Below are positions 8,905-17,811 of a DNA stretch of 64,000 nt, one piece after another. Position numbers and translations under genes: made by a program. Origin of the DNA: Eubacteriaceae bacterium (GTDB lineage: Bacteria > Bacillota > Clostridia > Peptostreptococcales > Anaerovoracaceae); NCBI GenBank assembly GCA_902362805.1, contig CABIXY010000003.1, positions 219,140-283,139 on the forward strand. Reading direction: 5' to 3'. The number at the start of each line of letters is the position of its first letter. The stretch's first letter is position 1. The notes below the pieces were generated by a model that saw nothing but the letters and a program-made list of their open reading frames with translations, had not been told where the DNA came from and made no database searches.

Positions 8905-10293
8905 CTACTGTGGACTATCAGGCAGAGCTTCGGTATATCTGGCTGTCTTCAATTCTTTAACTGCCATGACGATGGCGGTAACGCCAGCCATGAAATCGGC
9001 AATGGGACCAGCATAGAGGATGCCGTCGATGCCGATCAACATAGGCAATCCGATGATCAGAGGCAGAAGGAAGATGATCTGTCTTGTCAGCGACAGGAAC
9101 ATTCCCTTTGTCGGTTTGCCGATGGCGGTAAAGAAATTGGAGGTTATCGGCTGTATGACATTGAGAAAAGTAAAGAACAAAAAGATCCTGAAGTAACTGA
9201 CTGCGAATTTGTAGTATTCCGCTGATCCGTCGCCAAAGATGGAGATAATCTGCCTCGGCAGCAGCTGGAACATGAGAAAGGCGAAAATTGCAATTCCAAA
9301 TCCATAAGTAATGGCTTTCAAGTATGCCTTTTTTACCCGCAGGTAGTTCTCAGCGCCGTAGTTAAAGCTGACAATGGGCTGTAATCCCTGTGATATACCG
9401 ATAGGGAAGGAGAAAAAGACTTGATTCACCTTCATGATGATGCCGGCACAGGCCAGGGGAATGGCTTCTCCGTAGATGGACAGGGCGCCATAGTAGGCTA
9501 AGGATTTATTGAGCACAATCTGCACTACCATCATGGCAATTTGGTTGGTGCATGGTGCAGCACCGAGAGAAAGCACTCTCTTTACGTACTGCCATCTGAT
9601 CTTCAGATGTTCTTTGGTGAGTTCTATCGTCCGGCAGTGGCGCAGATAGTGAATGGCCATAACTCCGGAGAGAACCTGACCGATGATCGTAGCCGCAGCA
9701 GCACCAGCCATGCCCCAATGAAATCCGAAGACGAACAGAGCGTCCAAAACAGTGTTGACCGCGGCACCCACCAGATTGCAGATCATGGCAAAACGCGGGT
9801 TCCCGTCAGCGCGGATCAGATGGCCGCCGCCGGCTGCCAGAATCAAAAAAGGGAACCCTAAAGAAGTAATTCGCGTATAAACCTTCGCATACCCAAGGAC
9901 GTTTTCCGGTGAGCCGAAGAAACGCAGCATCGGTTCCAGGAAAAGCTGGGTGATCAGGCAGAGCAGGACGCCGCAGATCAATATCATCATCACCGAGTTG
10001 CCCAAGAAATAAGCCGCCTCCTCTTTTCTCTTCCTGCCCATGGCCAGATTAAAAGCAGAGGCGCCGCCGATACCAAACATCAAGGCGATGGCGATGCAGG
10101 AAATGGACAGCGGGAAGGCGATGTTCGTCGCCGCGTTACCCAGCTCGCCTACACTGCGGCCGATAAAAAATTGGTCGACAATATTATATAAAGCGCTGAC
10201 CAGCATGGCGATGATGCTGGGAACGGCAAATTTCTTCAGCAGCTGACCGATCGATTCTGTCCCCAAGGGATTCTTTACAATTGTTTCTTCCAT
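8905..10293 (-). CDS. MATE-family multidrug/Na+ antiporter
   Basis: A 462-residue multidrug and toxic compound extrusion transporter with twelve hydrophobic helices, in the MepA-like branch of the family. The start has the typical PSIIAMLVSALYNIVDQFFIGR motif, and a MATE-like internal repeat occurs around residues 235-330 (FSFPIGISQGLQPIVSFNYGA). It would export cationic drugs or metabolites using a Na+ or H+ gradient. Its start lies four bases after the stop of the MarR gene, so the two form an operon under local MarR control. Confidence 0.92.
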   Translation of the reverse strand: MEETIVKNPLGTESIGQLLKKFAVPSIIAMLVSALYNIVDQFFIGRSVGELGNAATNIAFPLSISCIAIALMFGIGGASAFNLAMGRKRKEEAAYFLGNSVMMILICGVLLCLITQLFLEPMLRFFGSPENVLGYAKVYTRITSLGFPFLILAAGGGHLIRADGNPRFAMICNLVGAAVNTVLDALFVFGFHWGMAGAAAATIIGQVLSGVMAIHYLRHCRTIELTKEHLKIRWQYVKRVLSLGAAPCTNQIAMMVVQIVLNKSLAYYGALSIYGEAIPLACAGIIMKVNQVFFSFPIGISQGLQPIVSFNYGAENYLRVKKAYLKAITYGFGIAIFAFLMFQLLPRQIISIFGDGSAEYYKFAVSYFRIFLFFTFLNVIQPITSNFFTAIGKPTKGMFLSLTRQIIFLLPLIIGLPMLIGIDGILYAGPIADFMAGVTAIVMAVKELKTARYTEALPDSPQ

Positions 10294-10297
10294 TAAC

Positions 10298-10717
10298 TCA
10301 TCTCCTTTTTACGTTATCCGTCATGCGAATCAGCACTTGATAAGCCGCATCACGTTCTTCTGCATTCATGCCTGACATCAAAATTTCATTCCACTGATCC
10401 AAAGCTTCCATAATGCACGGTCGAACCTCAAGACTGGGGGGCATCAGTGAAATCCGATTACATCGTTGGTCGGCTGCATCCTTTTCTTTGTGTATAAATC
10501 CTTTTTCTTCCAGAGAGTGGATTGCCCTTGCCACAGCAGATTTGTCCAGATGAAGCCGGCTGGTCAGATCTTCCTGCGTTAAGCCATCATCATCGTATAG
10601 AACTAACAGGATGGGATATTCCGATGCAGAGAGACCCAGAGGCTTCAACACGGAACTTAAAAAAATCTGATTCTTTCTATATAAAATCGATATGAATCGT
10701 CCAATTCTTATTTGCAT
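10298..10717 (-). CDS. MarR-family transcriptional regulator
   Basis: A 139-residue winged-helix regulator. Helix-turn-helix and wing occupy about residues 30-95, with EYPILLVLYDDDGLTQEDL and LHLDKSAVARAIHSLEEKGF typical of MarR. It lies directly before the MATE pump gene and probably represses both genes, releasing DNA when a ligand binds. Its own promoter region holds an 18-bp perfect palindrome and a second inverted repeat (see 10745-10796), as expected for autoregulation. The nearest ribosome site (AAGGAG) is unusually far, about 13 bases, from ATG 10717. Confidence 0.9.
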   Translation of the reverse strand: MQIRIGRFISILYRKNQIFLSSVLKPLGLSASEYPILLVLYDDDGLTQEDLTSRLHLDKSAVARAIHSLEEKGFIHKEKDAADQRCNRISLMPPSLEVRPCIMEALDQWNEILMSGMNAEERDAAYQVLIRMTDNVKRR

Positions 10718-10744
10718 AAAACAGCATACGCTCCTTTTAGAAAA

Positions 10745-10796
10745 TTAGTTGACTATGCAACTAAAATAGTATACTATTTTTTTCTTTGGAATACAA
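10745..10796 (-). promoter_or_regulatory. marR-MATE promoter with two operator-like palindromes
   Basis: On the minus strand TTGTAT (10796-10791) and TATACT (10773-10768) are 17 bases apart. The -10 box lies inside the 18-bp perfect palindrome 10763-10780. TTAGTTG-actatg-CAACTAA at 10745-10764 lies just downstream. Both are plausible MarR sites. Confidence 0.7.
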
Positions 10797-10863
10797 CTGT
10801 TATTTTTTCTGTCAGCACAATGCACAATTGTTTTTATGACGTCAGTGTGATAAAATAAGCAAA

Positions 10864-13800
10864 ATGAAGGAATTAGGAGTAAGTGGTGAAAGCAGTCATC
10901 ATAGTGGATTTATGTCAACGAATCTTGTAACCAATGTAGTAGATACTAGCAAATTAGAGCTTACCGCTGAAGAATTATACGAGATGATTCCCTGCGGAAT
11001 CATCTGGTGTTCTGTGGAAGAAGAACCGAAAGTCTTATTCTGTAACGCAAAGGCTGCTTCCTATATGGATTTGACAGGCAAAGATGTGACAGGAGACAAA
11101 ATTGAACTTCTTTCTTTTATTGATCCGGACGACCGAATGCCGCTTTTGCAGAGTATTTACGGAAACAGCAAAGGGACAGAAGGCGGCTTAGAAGTGAGAA
11201 TGATTGGCGCCAGGGGAAGCCGGCGATGGCTTTCACTGACTTTTCAGCCTTTTGCCGCAGCAGAGGACAGGCAGTCTGTACAGATTTGCCTCAGTGATAT
11301 ATCAGAGAGGAGACTCTATAAAGATATCGCCAACGAAGTCGCAGACGGGATTTATATTATCGACAGTGAGAATTATGATCTGCTGTATGCCAATGAGTCA
11401 GCAGGCCTTTTTTTAGAAGAAGAAGCAACCACTTTAGGGAAAAAATGCTATAAAGTTCTGCAGGGCAAGGACGGTCCCTGTGAGTTCTGCACTTTGAGTT
11501 CTGGTGTTGCAGACGGAGAAATCCATGAGATGTATGCGCCCCATACGGGCAAAACTTACGCTACGAAGATCAGGCATACAGAGTGGAACGGCGCGCCGGC
11601 GTTTGTCAAGTATGTCACCGACATCACAGAAGAAAAAGAGAGCCAGAGAGAGAAGGAACGACTGGAAGTTTACTATCAAACACTGATTAAACATCTGCCA
11701 GGCGGACTTGTGGTGACCACCTTTAAGGAGGGCACCATTTATCCAGAGTTCTTTTCTGAAGGATTTGCAGCAATGATGGGGATGAACGTCGAGGAGGCTT
11801 TTGTCTTCTACAAATTTGGCATCGAATCGAGAATTCATCTAGAGGAGCGGAAAGAAGCCCTACAGGTCTTATTTCAGCATATCGAAAAGAAGACGGACTC
11901 TTGGGAGAGTGTACATCGTCTGCAGAGGGCGGACGGCAGCTACATATGGGTGAGAAATATCTCCAGCCTGATCATAGAAGAAGATGGAAAAGTGAAGATC
12001 TACGCTGTCTGCAGTGATGTAACCCACGACATGAAGAGCCAGCAGGAACTGAGACAGAGATATAACGACATGCTGTTCAACCATTACAAATCTATTGCAC
12101 CCAATGAAATTATCTCCGGGCATTGTAATGTGACAAAGGATGTCATCATCGACATTACAGATACCACGAAAAATGACTTGCTGAACCACTTCGGCTACAA
12201 TCGAGACGACTTTTTTTCAGGAGTTGCAGGTTTTATTGTAGAGCAGGAGGAACGAAGACAGTTTTTGGAGCGGTTTCTGACCAAACCTATGGCACAGGCT
12301 TATGCGAGAGAAGAGACAAAACACGAAATAGAGTGCTTTGTGAAATTGCCAAACGAGAGCCGGGGCCGATATGTTCATATCAGCGTGATTCTCATCAGTT
12401 CGCCTGAGACGGGTGATATCATGGGATTCTTGTCTGTACTGGACGTTACAGAGATGAGGATTTCCAATAAGCTGTTTCAGCGGTTGGCCGAGGTCAGCTA
12501 TGATTTTATCGCCGACGTGGATTTAAAAGCTGATCGATATAAAATGGTCGCTGTCAACGAAAAATCCAGCTCCATTCCTTTTGAAGAAGGCAGTTTTATA
12601 GAGGTAGCCAGAGCCTCACTTTACAAGGAGGTGCTGCCAAAAGATTTAAAAATCTGCAAGGCTATGCTGGATTATGCCTATATAAGGAAACGGCTGCAGG
12701 AAGAGGATTCTTACTCCTTCCACTATTCTCTCATGGATGAGAGTGGCAACGTGAGAACGAAGAACATGCTGGTATTTTCAACCGACAAAAAGTTGGACAG
12801 AATCTGTCTGGCCCGGGTGGATGTGACGGAATCTGTCAGAGAACAGCAGGGACTGCTCAATATGCTGGCCTATACTTTCGAGTTGGCAGGTTTTCTCGAT
12901 GTGACGACGGATCATTTTGTCATGTATACCAGAAAAAGCGTGCTGGAGAATCTGGCGCCATATAGCTTCGGCAGTTTTGCCAAGCTGATCGACAAGATTA
13001 TTAAAAAATATTGCGAACAAGAGGATCAGGAGGAAATGCACAGGCAGTTATCAAAAGAAACCATGCTGCAAAGACTTGAGCAGAGCACAGAAGGATATGA
13101 CTTGACTTTCCGATTTAATCGCTGTGGGAATACGCGGCACAAACAGTTCAATATTCTTTGGGGCGACGAAACGCACAAGACGGTCTGCCTGGTTCGTGCA
13201 GATGTGACAGACGTTTTGAACAGAGAACAGCAGTCGAAAGAAGAACTAAAGAATGCCCTGGTTCTTGCGCAGGAAGCGAATCGCGCAAAGAGCGACTTCC
13301 TGTCTTCCATGAGCCACGATATTCGCACACCGATGAATGCGATTATCGGTATGACTGATCTGGCTATCGCTAACAGAGGAAATTCGGAGCAGATAGATGA
13401 GAGCCTTTCCATCATCAAAAACTCCTCGGAACATCTGCTGAGGCTGATCAATGATATCCTCGATATGAGCAGAATTGAAAGCGGCAGAATGGTCCTTGCC
13501 AAGGAAGCCTTCAATCTGAGAAGCGAGATGGATAAACTGGCAGTCCGCTTTCGAGCACTGGCAGAGAAGAAAGGGCTGGTGTTTACCTACTTTGTGGATA
13601 TCTGTCACGACCACTGCATCGGGGACTTGCTGCGCTTGACGAAGATTTTGGAAAATCTTCTGGGTAACAGCATCAAGTTCACTCCGCCGGGTGGCAGGGT
13701 CGCTCTTACCATTACAGAACTGCCATCTGCCGATGGCAAACGGATTGGCTGGTATCGCTACGAGATTGCCGATACCGGAGTAGGGATAGAGAAAGAAAAT

Positions 13801-14442
13801 CTGTCCCATATCTTTGAACCATTTTATCGTACGGAGAGTTCTACCATCAGCCGTACAGAAGGCTCAGGCCTGGGACTTTCCATCGTGAAGAATATCATAG
13901 ACTATAAAGGCGGCACGATCGACGTCAAAAGTACGCCGGCAAAGGGAACCACCTTCTACGTAGAATTGCCAATCCATTTCGATGATGAACAGGCGGAATC
14001 ACCGTCGGCTGATTTGAGAAAAGAAGCGGCTTCCGTTGACTTTTCCGGCATCAAAATCTTGCTGGTGGAGGACAATAAAATCAATCAGCTGATTGCGGTG
14101 AGGATTTTGGAAAGCGCTGGAGCACAGGTTTCTGTCGCCGCAAACGGAAGAGAGGGTCTGGAGCGATTCGAAGCCAGTGAAAAGGGCCGCTTTGATATCA
14201 TCATGATGGATATTCAGATGCCTGTGATGAACGGGTATGATGCCGCCAGAGTGATTCGCAGCAGTGCACACCCGCAGGCCCAGACTATACCGATCATCGC
14301 CATGACGGCCAACGTCTTCGCCGATGATGTGAAAAAATGCCTGGATGCAGGTATGGACGCTCATATAGCAAAGCCGATAGATACAAAAAAACTCTACGGC
14401 GTGATCAATGAATACTGGGAAAAAAGAAAAGGTAAAGAATAA
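10864..14442 (+). CDS. Multi-PAS hybrid sensor histidine kinase/response regulator
   Basis: An 1192-residue hybrid kinase without a signal peptide or membrane helix, so it is probably cytoplasmic. Four to six PAS-like sensor modules occupy about residues 28-800. HisKA follows, with phospho-acceptor His818 in SHDIRTPMNAI, then the HATPase domain (Asn935 in the N box, DTGVGIE at 970, GSGLGLSIV from 1000) and a C-terminal receiver with Asp1116 in MMDIQMPVMNG. No HTH or other output domain is present, so the phosphate probably passes to an unseen partner. The start is uncertain: neither ATG 10864 nor ATG 10912 has a good ribosome site. The B3/4 gene follows 19 bases later. Confidence 0.9.
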   Translation: MKELGVSGESSHHSGFMSTNLVTNVVDTSKLELTAEELYEMIPCGIIWCSVEEEPKVLFCNAKAASYMDLTGKDVTGDKIELLSFIDPDDRMPLLQSIYGNSKGTEGGLEVRMIGARGSRRWLSLTFQPFAAAEDRQSVQICLSDISERRLYKDIANEVADGIYIIDSENYDLLYANESAGLFLEEEATTLGKKCYKVLQGKDGPCEFCTLSSGVADGEIHEMYAPHTGKTYATKIRHTEWNGAPAFVKYVTDITEEKESQREKERLEVYYQTLIKHLPGGLVVTTFKEGTIYPEFFSEGFAAMMGMNVEEAFVFYKFGIESRIHLEERKEALQVLFQHIEKKTDSWESVHRLQRADGSYIWVRNISSLIIEEDGKVKIYAVCSDVTHDMKSQQELRQRYNDMLFNHYKSIAPNEIISGHCNVTKDVIIDITDTTKNDLLNHFGYNRDDFFSGVAGFIVEQEERRQFLERFLTKPMAQAYAREETKHEIECFVKLPNESRGRYVHISVILISSPETGDIMGFLSVLDVTEMRISNKLFQRLAEVSYDFIADVDLKADRYKMVAVNEKSSSIPFEEGSFIEVARASLYKEVLPKDLKICKAMLDYAYIRKRLQEEDSYSFHYSLMDESGNVRTKNMLVFSTDKKLDRICLARVDVTESVREQQGLLNMLAYTFELAGFLDVTTDHFVMYTRKSVLENLAPYSFGSFAKLIDKIIKKYCEQEDQEEMHRQLSKETMLQRLEQSTEGYDLTFRFNRCGNTRHKQFNILWGDETHKTVCLVRADVTDVLNREQQSKEELKNALVLAQEANRAKSDFLSSMSHDIRTPMNAIIGMTDLAIANRGNSEQIDESLSIIKNSSEHLLRLINDILDMSRIESGRMVLAKEAFNLRSEMDKLAVRFRALAEKKGLVFTYFVDICHDHCIGDLLRLTKILENLLGNSIKFTPPGGRVALTITELPSADGKRIGWYRYEIADTGVGIEKENLSHIFEPFYRTESSTISRTEGSGLGLSIVKNIIDYKGGTIDVKSTPAKGTTFYVELPIHFDDEQAESPSADLRKEAASVDFSGIKILLVEDNKINQLIAVRILESAGAQVSVAANGREGLERFEASEKGRFDIIMMDIQMPVMNGYDAARVIRSSAHPQAQTIPIIAMTANVFADDVKKCLDAGMDAHIAKPIDTKKLYGVINEYWEKRKGKE

Positions 14443-14461
14443 TAAAAAGGAGATAGATATT

Positions 14462-15163
14462 ATGAGATTTGAAATTGCAAAAGAAGTGTTTGATTTGCTG
14501 CCAAACGGATATTTTGGTCTTGTAGCCGTCAAAGGAATGGATAATCGAAAGGAAATTCCAGAACTGGAAGAGATGCTGCAGAAGAATATCGAAATCTGTG
14601 AAAAAGATTTTGAAGGGATCAAAGTGAAAAATGCGGAGGCCATCGCACCGTATCGAGACGCTTTTAAAGCAATCGGCATCAACCCCAACCGATATATGTG
14701 TTCGATAGAAGCGCTGCTGGATCGTATCGCCAAAGGGAAAGGCTTTCCGCATATCAACGCTGTGGTAGATCTGGGCAATGCGGTATCCATCAAATATCGC
14801 CTGCCTATCGGTGCCCACGATATGGCGACGATAGAAGAGGCACTGGAAGTGCGCTTTGCAGGCGCTGAGGACACCTTTATTCCTTTCGGCAATGGAGAAA
14901 TGGAGAGTCCGGAAGAAAAAGAGGTCGTCTACGTGTCGGGAAATCAGGTGAGGACCAGACGCTGGACTTGGAGGCAGAGCGAAATCGGCAAAATCACAGA
15001 GGATACTTCCGACGTGCTGTTCCCAATTGACGGATTTACTGACTTTAACAAGGACAAGGTCACCCAGGCGGCAGAAGAATTGGCAGCTCTTGCAGAGCAG
15101 TATTTTGGCGTAAAGGCTTCTGTTGGGTATATCGACAAAGACAACCGCGTATTTGAAGTGTAA
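14462..15163 (+). CDS. B3/4 (tRNA-synthetase-editing-like) domain protein
   Basis: A 233-residue protein of the B3/4 family, the fold also found in the beta subunit of phenylalanyl-tRNA synthetase, where it clears mischarged tRNA. Recognisable parts are YRDAFKAIGINPNRYMCSIEAL, INAVVDLGNAVSIKYRLPIGAHD and TRRWTWRQSEIGKIT. Stand-alone members may edit tRNA or bind amino acids; this is not established. AAGGAGATAGATATT precedes ATG 14462, so an earlier in-frame ATG at 14408 inside the kinase gene is unlikely. It probably forms an operon with the kinase. A divergent paralogue is at 40009-40695. Confidence 0.82.
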   Translation: MRFEIAKEVFDLLPNGYFGLVAVKGMDNRKEIPELEEMLQKNIEICEKDFEGIKVKNAEAIAPYRDAFKAIGINPNRYMCSIEALLDRIAKGKGFPHINAVVDLGNAVSIKYRLPIGAHDMATIEEALEVRFAGAEDTFIPFGNGEMESPEEKEVVYVSGNQVRTRRWTWRQSEIGKITEDTSDVLFPIDGFTDFNKDKVTQAAEELAALAEQYFGVKASVGYIDKDNRVFEV

Positions 15164-15194
15164 GCATAACATCCTATAAATTGGCCATATCGTA

Positions 15195-15254
15195 TTGACA
15201 ATTTACGAAATTATGAGATAATTGTACTGTAGTACAGAATTGTATTGCAGTACA
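15195..15254 (+). promoter_or_regulatory. Promoter with paired TetR-type operators
   Basis: TTGACA (15195-15200), 16 bases, then GATAAT (15217-15222). Immediately downstream come two near-identical 15-mers, TTGTACTGTAGTACA (15222-15236) and TTGTATTGCAGTACA (15240-15254), 18 bases apart. Each is nearly palindromic. This position would block transcription of the gtrA-tetR operon, so autorepression is likely. Confidence 0.75.
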
Positions 15255-15306
15255 ATTTTTATTTTTGCGTTTTTGACAGTCATAAAAGAAGGATTAGGAG
15301 GCGTCA

Positions 15307-15750
15307 ATGGAAGAAAAGAATAACAGACTCAGCAAGAGCGAAAACAGGATTCAGGTTCTCAAATTTGCAGTATTTTCTATATCAGCAGGCGTCATTCAGA
15401 CGATTTCCTTTACACTGCTGAATGAATTTTTGGATTGGCCCTATTGGCCTTGCTATTTGATTGCCCTGATCCTCTCGGTTCTTTGGAATTTCACGCTGAA
15501 CAGAGAATTTACCTTTAAATCGGCCAACAACGTTCCGTTGGCCATGGCAAAGGTCTTCGGGTTTTACTGCGTGTTCACCCCTCTCTCGGTGTGGTGGGGC
15601 AGCGCACTGACGGACGCGGGCTGGAATGAATATCTGGTCCTCTTTGGAACCATGGCAGTCAATTTGAGCACCGAATTTTTGTACGACCGTTTCTTTGTAT
15701 TTAGGAACAGCATCAACACCAACAAGAGGGCACAGAAGAAAAATGGATAA
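15307..15750 (+). CDS. GtrA-like membrane protein
   Basis: A 147-residue protein with four hydrophobic helices (about residues 18-40, 47-66, 80-100 and 110-135), matching the GtrA/DPMS family. Members are linked to moving lipid-linked sugars or to cell-envelope polysaccharide synthesis. Typical segments are LKFAVFSISAGVIQTISF and VLWNFTLNREFTF. AGGAGG precedes the ATG. It is the first gene of the TetR-controlled operon and overlaps tetR by 8 bases. What it does beside catabolic enzymes is unclear. Confidence 0.8.
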   Translation: MEEKNNRLSKSENRIQVLKFAVFSISAGVIQTISFTLLNEFLDWPYWPCYLIALILSVLWNFTLNREFTFKSANNVPLAMAKVFGFYCVFTPLSVWWGSALTDAGWNEYLVLFGTMAVNLSTEFLYDRFFVFRNSINTNKRAQKKNG

Positions 15751-16309
15751 CAGAAAGATAACAGGAAAAAAAGAGAAGAGCAGGCGCAAAATCATGCATG
15801 CCGCCAAATATCTCTGTGAAAAGAATGGCATCGAAAATGTGACCTTTCACGATATTGCCGAGGAAGCTGATGTCTGTCGAACCACGGTATTCAACCACTT
15901 TGCTTCTACAGACCAGTTGATGATCGCCCTGTTTTGTCAGGAGATCGAGGATATAGACGAGTATTGCAGTGAGATAAACTGCAGCGGGATGGCTTTGATT
16001 GAAGCGGTCTTTGATAAGCTCATAGAGGATACGGCTTACTACCCGGTTCTGACTTATAAAATTGCTTCCAGTACGATTCTCCGGGGAGGAGGAGAAGAAA
16101 AATCACTCAGTTATATAGAGAAGATGATTGCTGACAATCTTCCTGGGCAGTACAGAGAACAGAAAGAACTTTACACGGTCGCAATTATGGGAGCTTATTA
16201 TGGACTAGTCAATCATTATCACTCATTGCATAAACATTTTGACGCAGAGCAGATGAAAGAAGAATTTCATCAATTGCTCAGATTGATTTTTGGAGGTGAA
16301 GAAAAATGA
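15743..16309 (+). CDS. TetR/AcrR-family transcriptional regulator
   Basis: A 188-residue regulator. The N-terminal HTH is canonical (IMHAAKYLCEKNGIENVTFHDIAEEADVC-like, then RTTVFNHFAS), followed by an all-helical ligand-binding domain. Its start overlaps gtrA and its stop overlaps the aminotransferase start (ATGA). Being inside the operon behind the paired operators at 15222-15254, it most likely represses its own operon until a pathway substrate binds. Confidence 0.9.
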   Translation: MDNRKITGKKEKSRRKIMHAAKYLCEKNGIENVTFHDIAEEADVCRTTVFNHFASTDQLMIALFCQEIEDIDEYCSEINCSGMALIEAVFDKLIEDTAYYPVLTYKIASSTILRGGGEEKSLSYIEKMIADNLPGQYREQKELYTVAIMGAYYGLVNHYHSLHKHFDAEQMKEEFHQLLRLIFGGEEK

Positions 16310-17799
16310 ACAATTGCGGAATCAGCAGATGGGACGATCCGGATCTCATCAACAAACAGCTGGAAGATTTAACGCAGCAGCCGATCTGGGAAATTTCAGA
16401 TGATTACTATGAGAACGAGATCCTCAAATTTTATGAGGAACGATGTAAAGGGTCTAAGGCCATCTTTGAAGAGGCGAAAGAGTATATTCCAGGAGGCGTT
16501 CAGCACAATCTGGCGTTTAACAAGCCGTTTCCTGTCTGCTTTGACAAGGCAGAGGGCGCCTATCTCTATGACAGAGACGGAAACGAGTATATCGACTTTC
16601 TGCAGGCTGGCGGACCGACAATTCTGGGCAGCAACTATGGACCAGTCCGGGAAGCGGCGATCGAACTGCTGCAGACCTGTGGACCGGTGACGGGTCTGCT
16701 CCATGAAGCGGAACTTTTAATTGCCAAGGAAATCCACAGGCATATGCCCAATGTAGAGATGTTCCGCATGCTGGGCAGCGGCACGGAGTCAGTTATGGCT
16801 GCCATGCGTATCGCTCGTATTGCCACTAAGAAAAAACACATCATCAAAATCGGAGGCGCTTATCACGGCTGGAGTGACCAGGTGGTCTACGGGCTGAAGA
16901 TACCGGGCAGCAGGGCGCTTTTGGAGTCTCACGGCATTCCGGGCAAAATGTTTTCCCTGGTTGATGAGGTGAAACCAAACGATCTGGCAATGCTGGAGGA
17001 GATGCTGAAGAAGAATCGGACAAAGGGTGGCACAGCCGGCATCATCGTAGAACCGGTCGGTCCGGAGAGCGGAACCCGTCCTGTGGCAAGAGACTACAAC
17101 AAAGGGGTCAGAGAACTCTGTGATAAATATGGTGCCCTGATGATCTTTGATGAAGTGGTGACTGGTTTCCGTGTAGCACTGGGCGGCGCCCAGGCCTATT
17201 TTGACGTGATACCTGATCTGACCATATTCGGCAAGATTGTGGCAGGCGGATATCCGGCGGCTGGCGGCGTAGGCGGTAAACGGCAGTATGCCGGCATCAT
17301 GGCGGCAGGTCTGGGTAACGCGGGACACAGAGCCTATGTGGGAGGCACCCTGGCGGCAAATCCTCTGTCAGCGCTGGCAGGGTATACAGCCATTAAGGAA
17401 ATCGAAAGAACCAACGCCTGTGAAGTGGCAGGCAGGGCAGGTGACAGGCTGGCCGACGGGCTGAAAATGCTCCTGGACAAATACGGACTGCCATTTGTGG
17501 CGTATAACCAGGGCAGCATCGTTCATTTGGAATGCACTGGGGCTATGAGCTTTGACTTCTCATCCTTCTCTTTTGTCAAATCAGCGGTGGGTCTCTTGGC
17601 GCACAAGAAGATGATGTACGAAAGAAAAGATTCTATGGAGAGAATGGGCGCCGCCTACATGGCAAACGGCATCGTGACCCTGGCTGGAAGCAGGTTATAC
17701 ACATCTCTAGCGGATACGGACGAAGTTATCGACGAGGCACTGAACAGATTTGAAAACGTGTTCAAACACGTTGTGAAGACGGAGAAGTGCAAGCTGTAA
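16306..17799 (+). CDS. Class III PLP aminotransferase, glutamate-1-semialdehyde-mutase-like
   Basis: A 497-residue fold-type I PLP enzyme of aminotransferase class III. The PLP lysine is Lys310 in FGKIVAGGYPAAG. The cofactor Asp lies in LMIFDEVVTGFR, and GSGTESVMAAMRIAR and GGAYHGWSD are typical. It is about 60 residues longer than glutamate-1-semialdehyde mutases, the extra being an N-terminal helix-rich lead. No haem genes are nearby. With the kinase and aldolase genes downstream, it more likely transaminates an amino-alcohol, amino-sugar or semialdehyde substrate. It overlaps tetR by 4 bases. Confidence 0.85.
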   Translation: MNNCGISRWDDPDLINKQLEDLTQQPIWEISDDYYENEILKFYEERCKGSKAIFEEAKEYIPGGVQHNLAFNKPFPVCFDKAEGAYLYDRDGNEYIDFLQAGGPTILGSNYGPVREAAIELLQTCGPVTGLLHEAELLIAKEIHRHMPNVEMFRMLGSGTESVMAAMRIARIATKKKHIIKIGGAYHGWSDQVVYGLKIPGSRALLESHGIPGKMFSLVDEVKPNDLAMLEEMLKKNRTKGGTAGIIVEPVGPESGTRPVARDYNKGVRELCDKYGALMIFDEVVTGFRVALGGAQAYFDVIPDLTIFGKIVAGGYPAAGGVGGKRQYAGIMAAGLGNAGHRAYVGGTLAANPLSALAGYTAIKEIERTNACEVAGRAGDRLADGLKMLLDKYGLPFVAYNQGSIVHLECTGAMSFDFSSFSFVKSAVGLLAHKKMMYERKDSMERMGAAYMANGIVTLAGSRLYTSLADTDEVIDEALNRFENVFKHVVKTEKCKL

Positions 17800-17811
17800 G
17801 AGAGGCACCTT

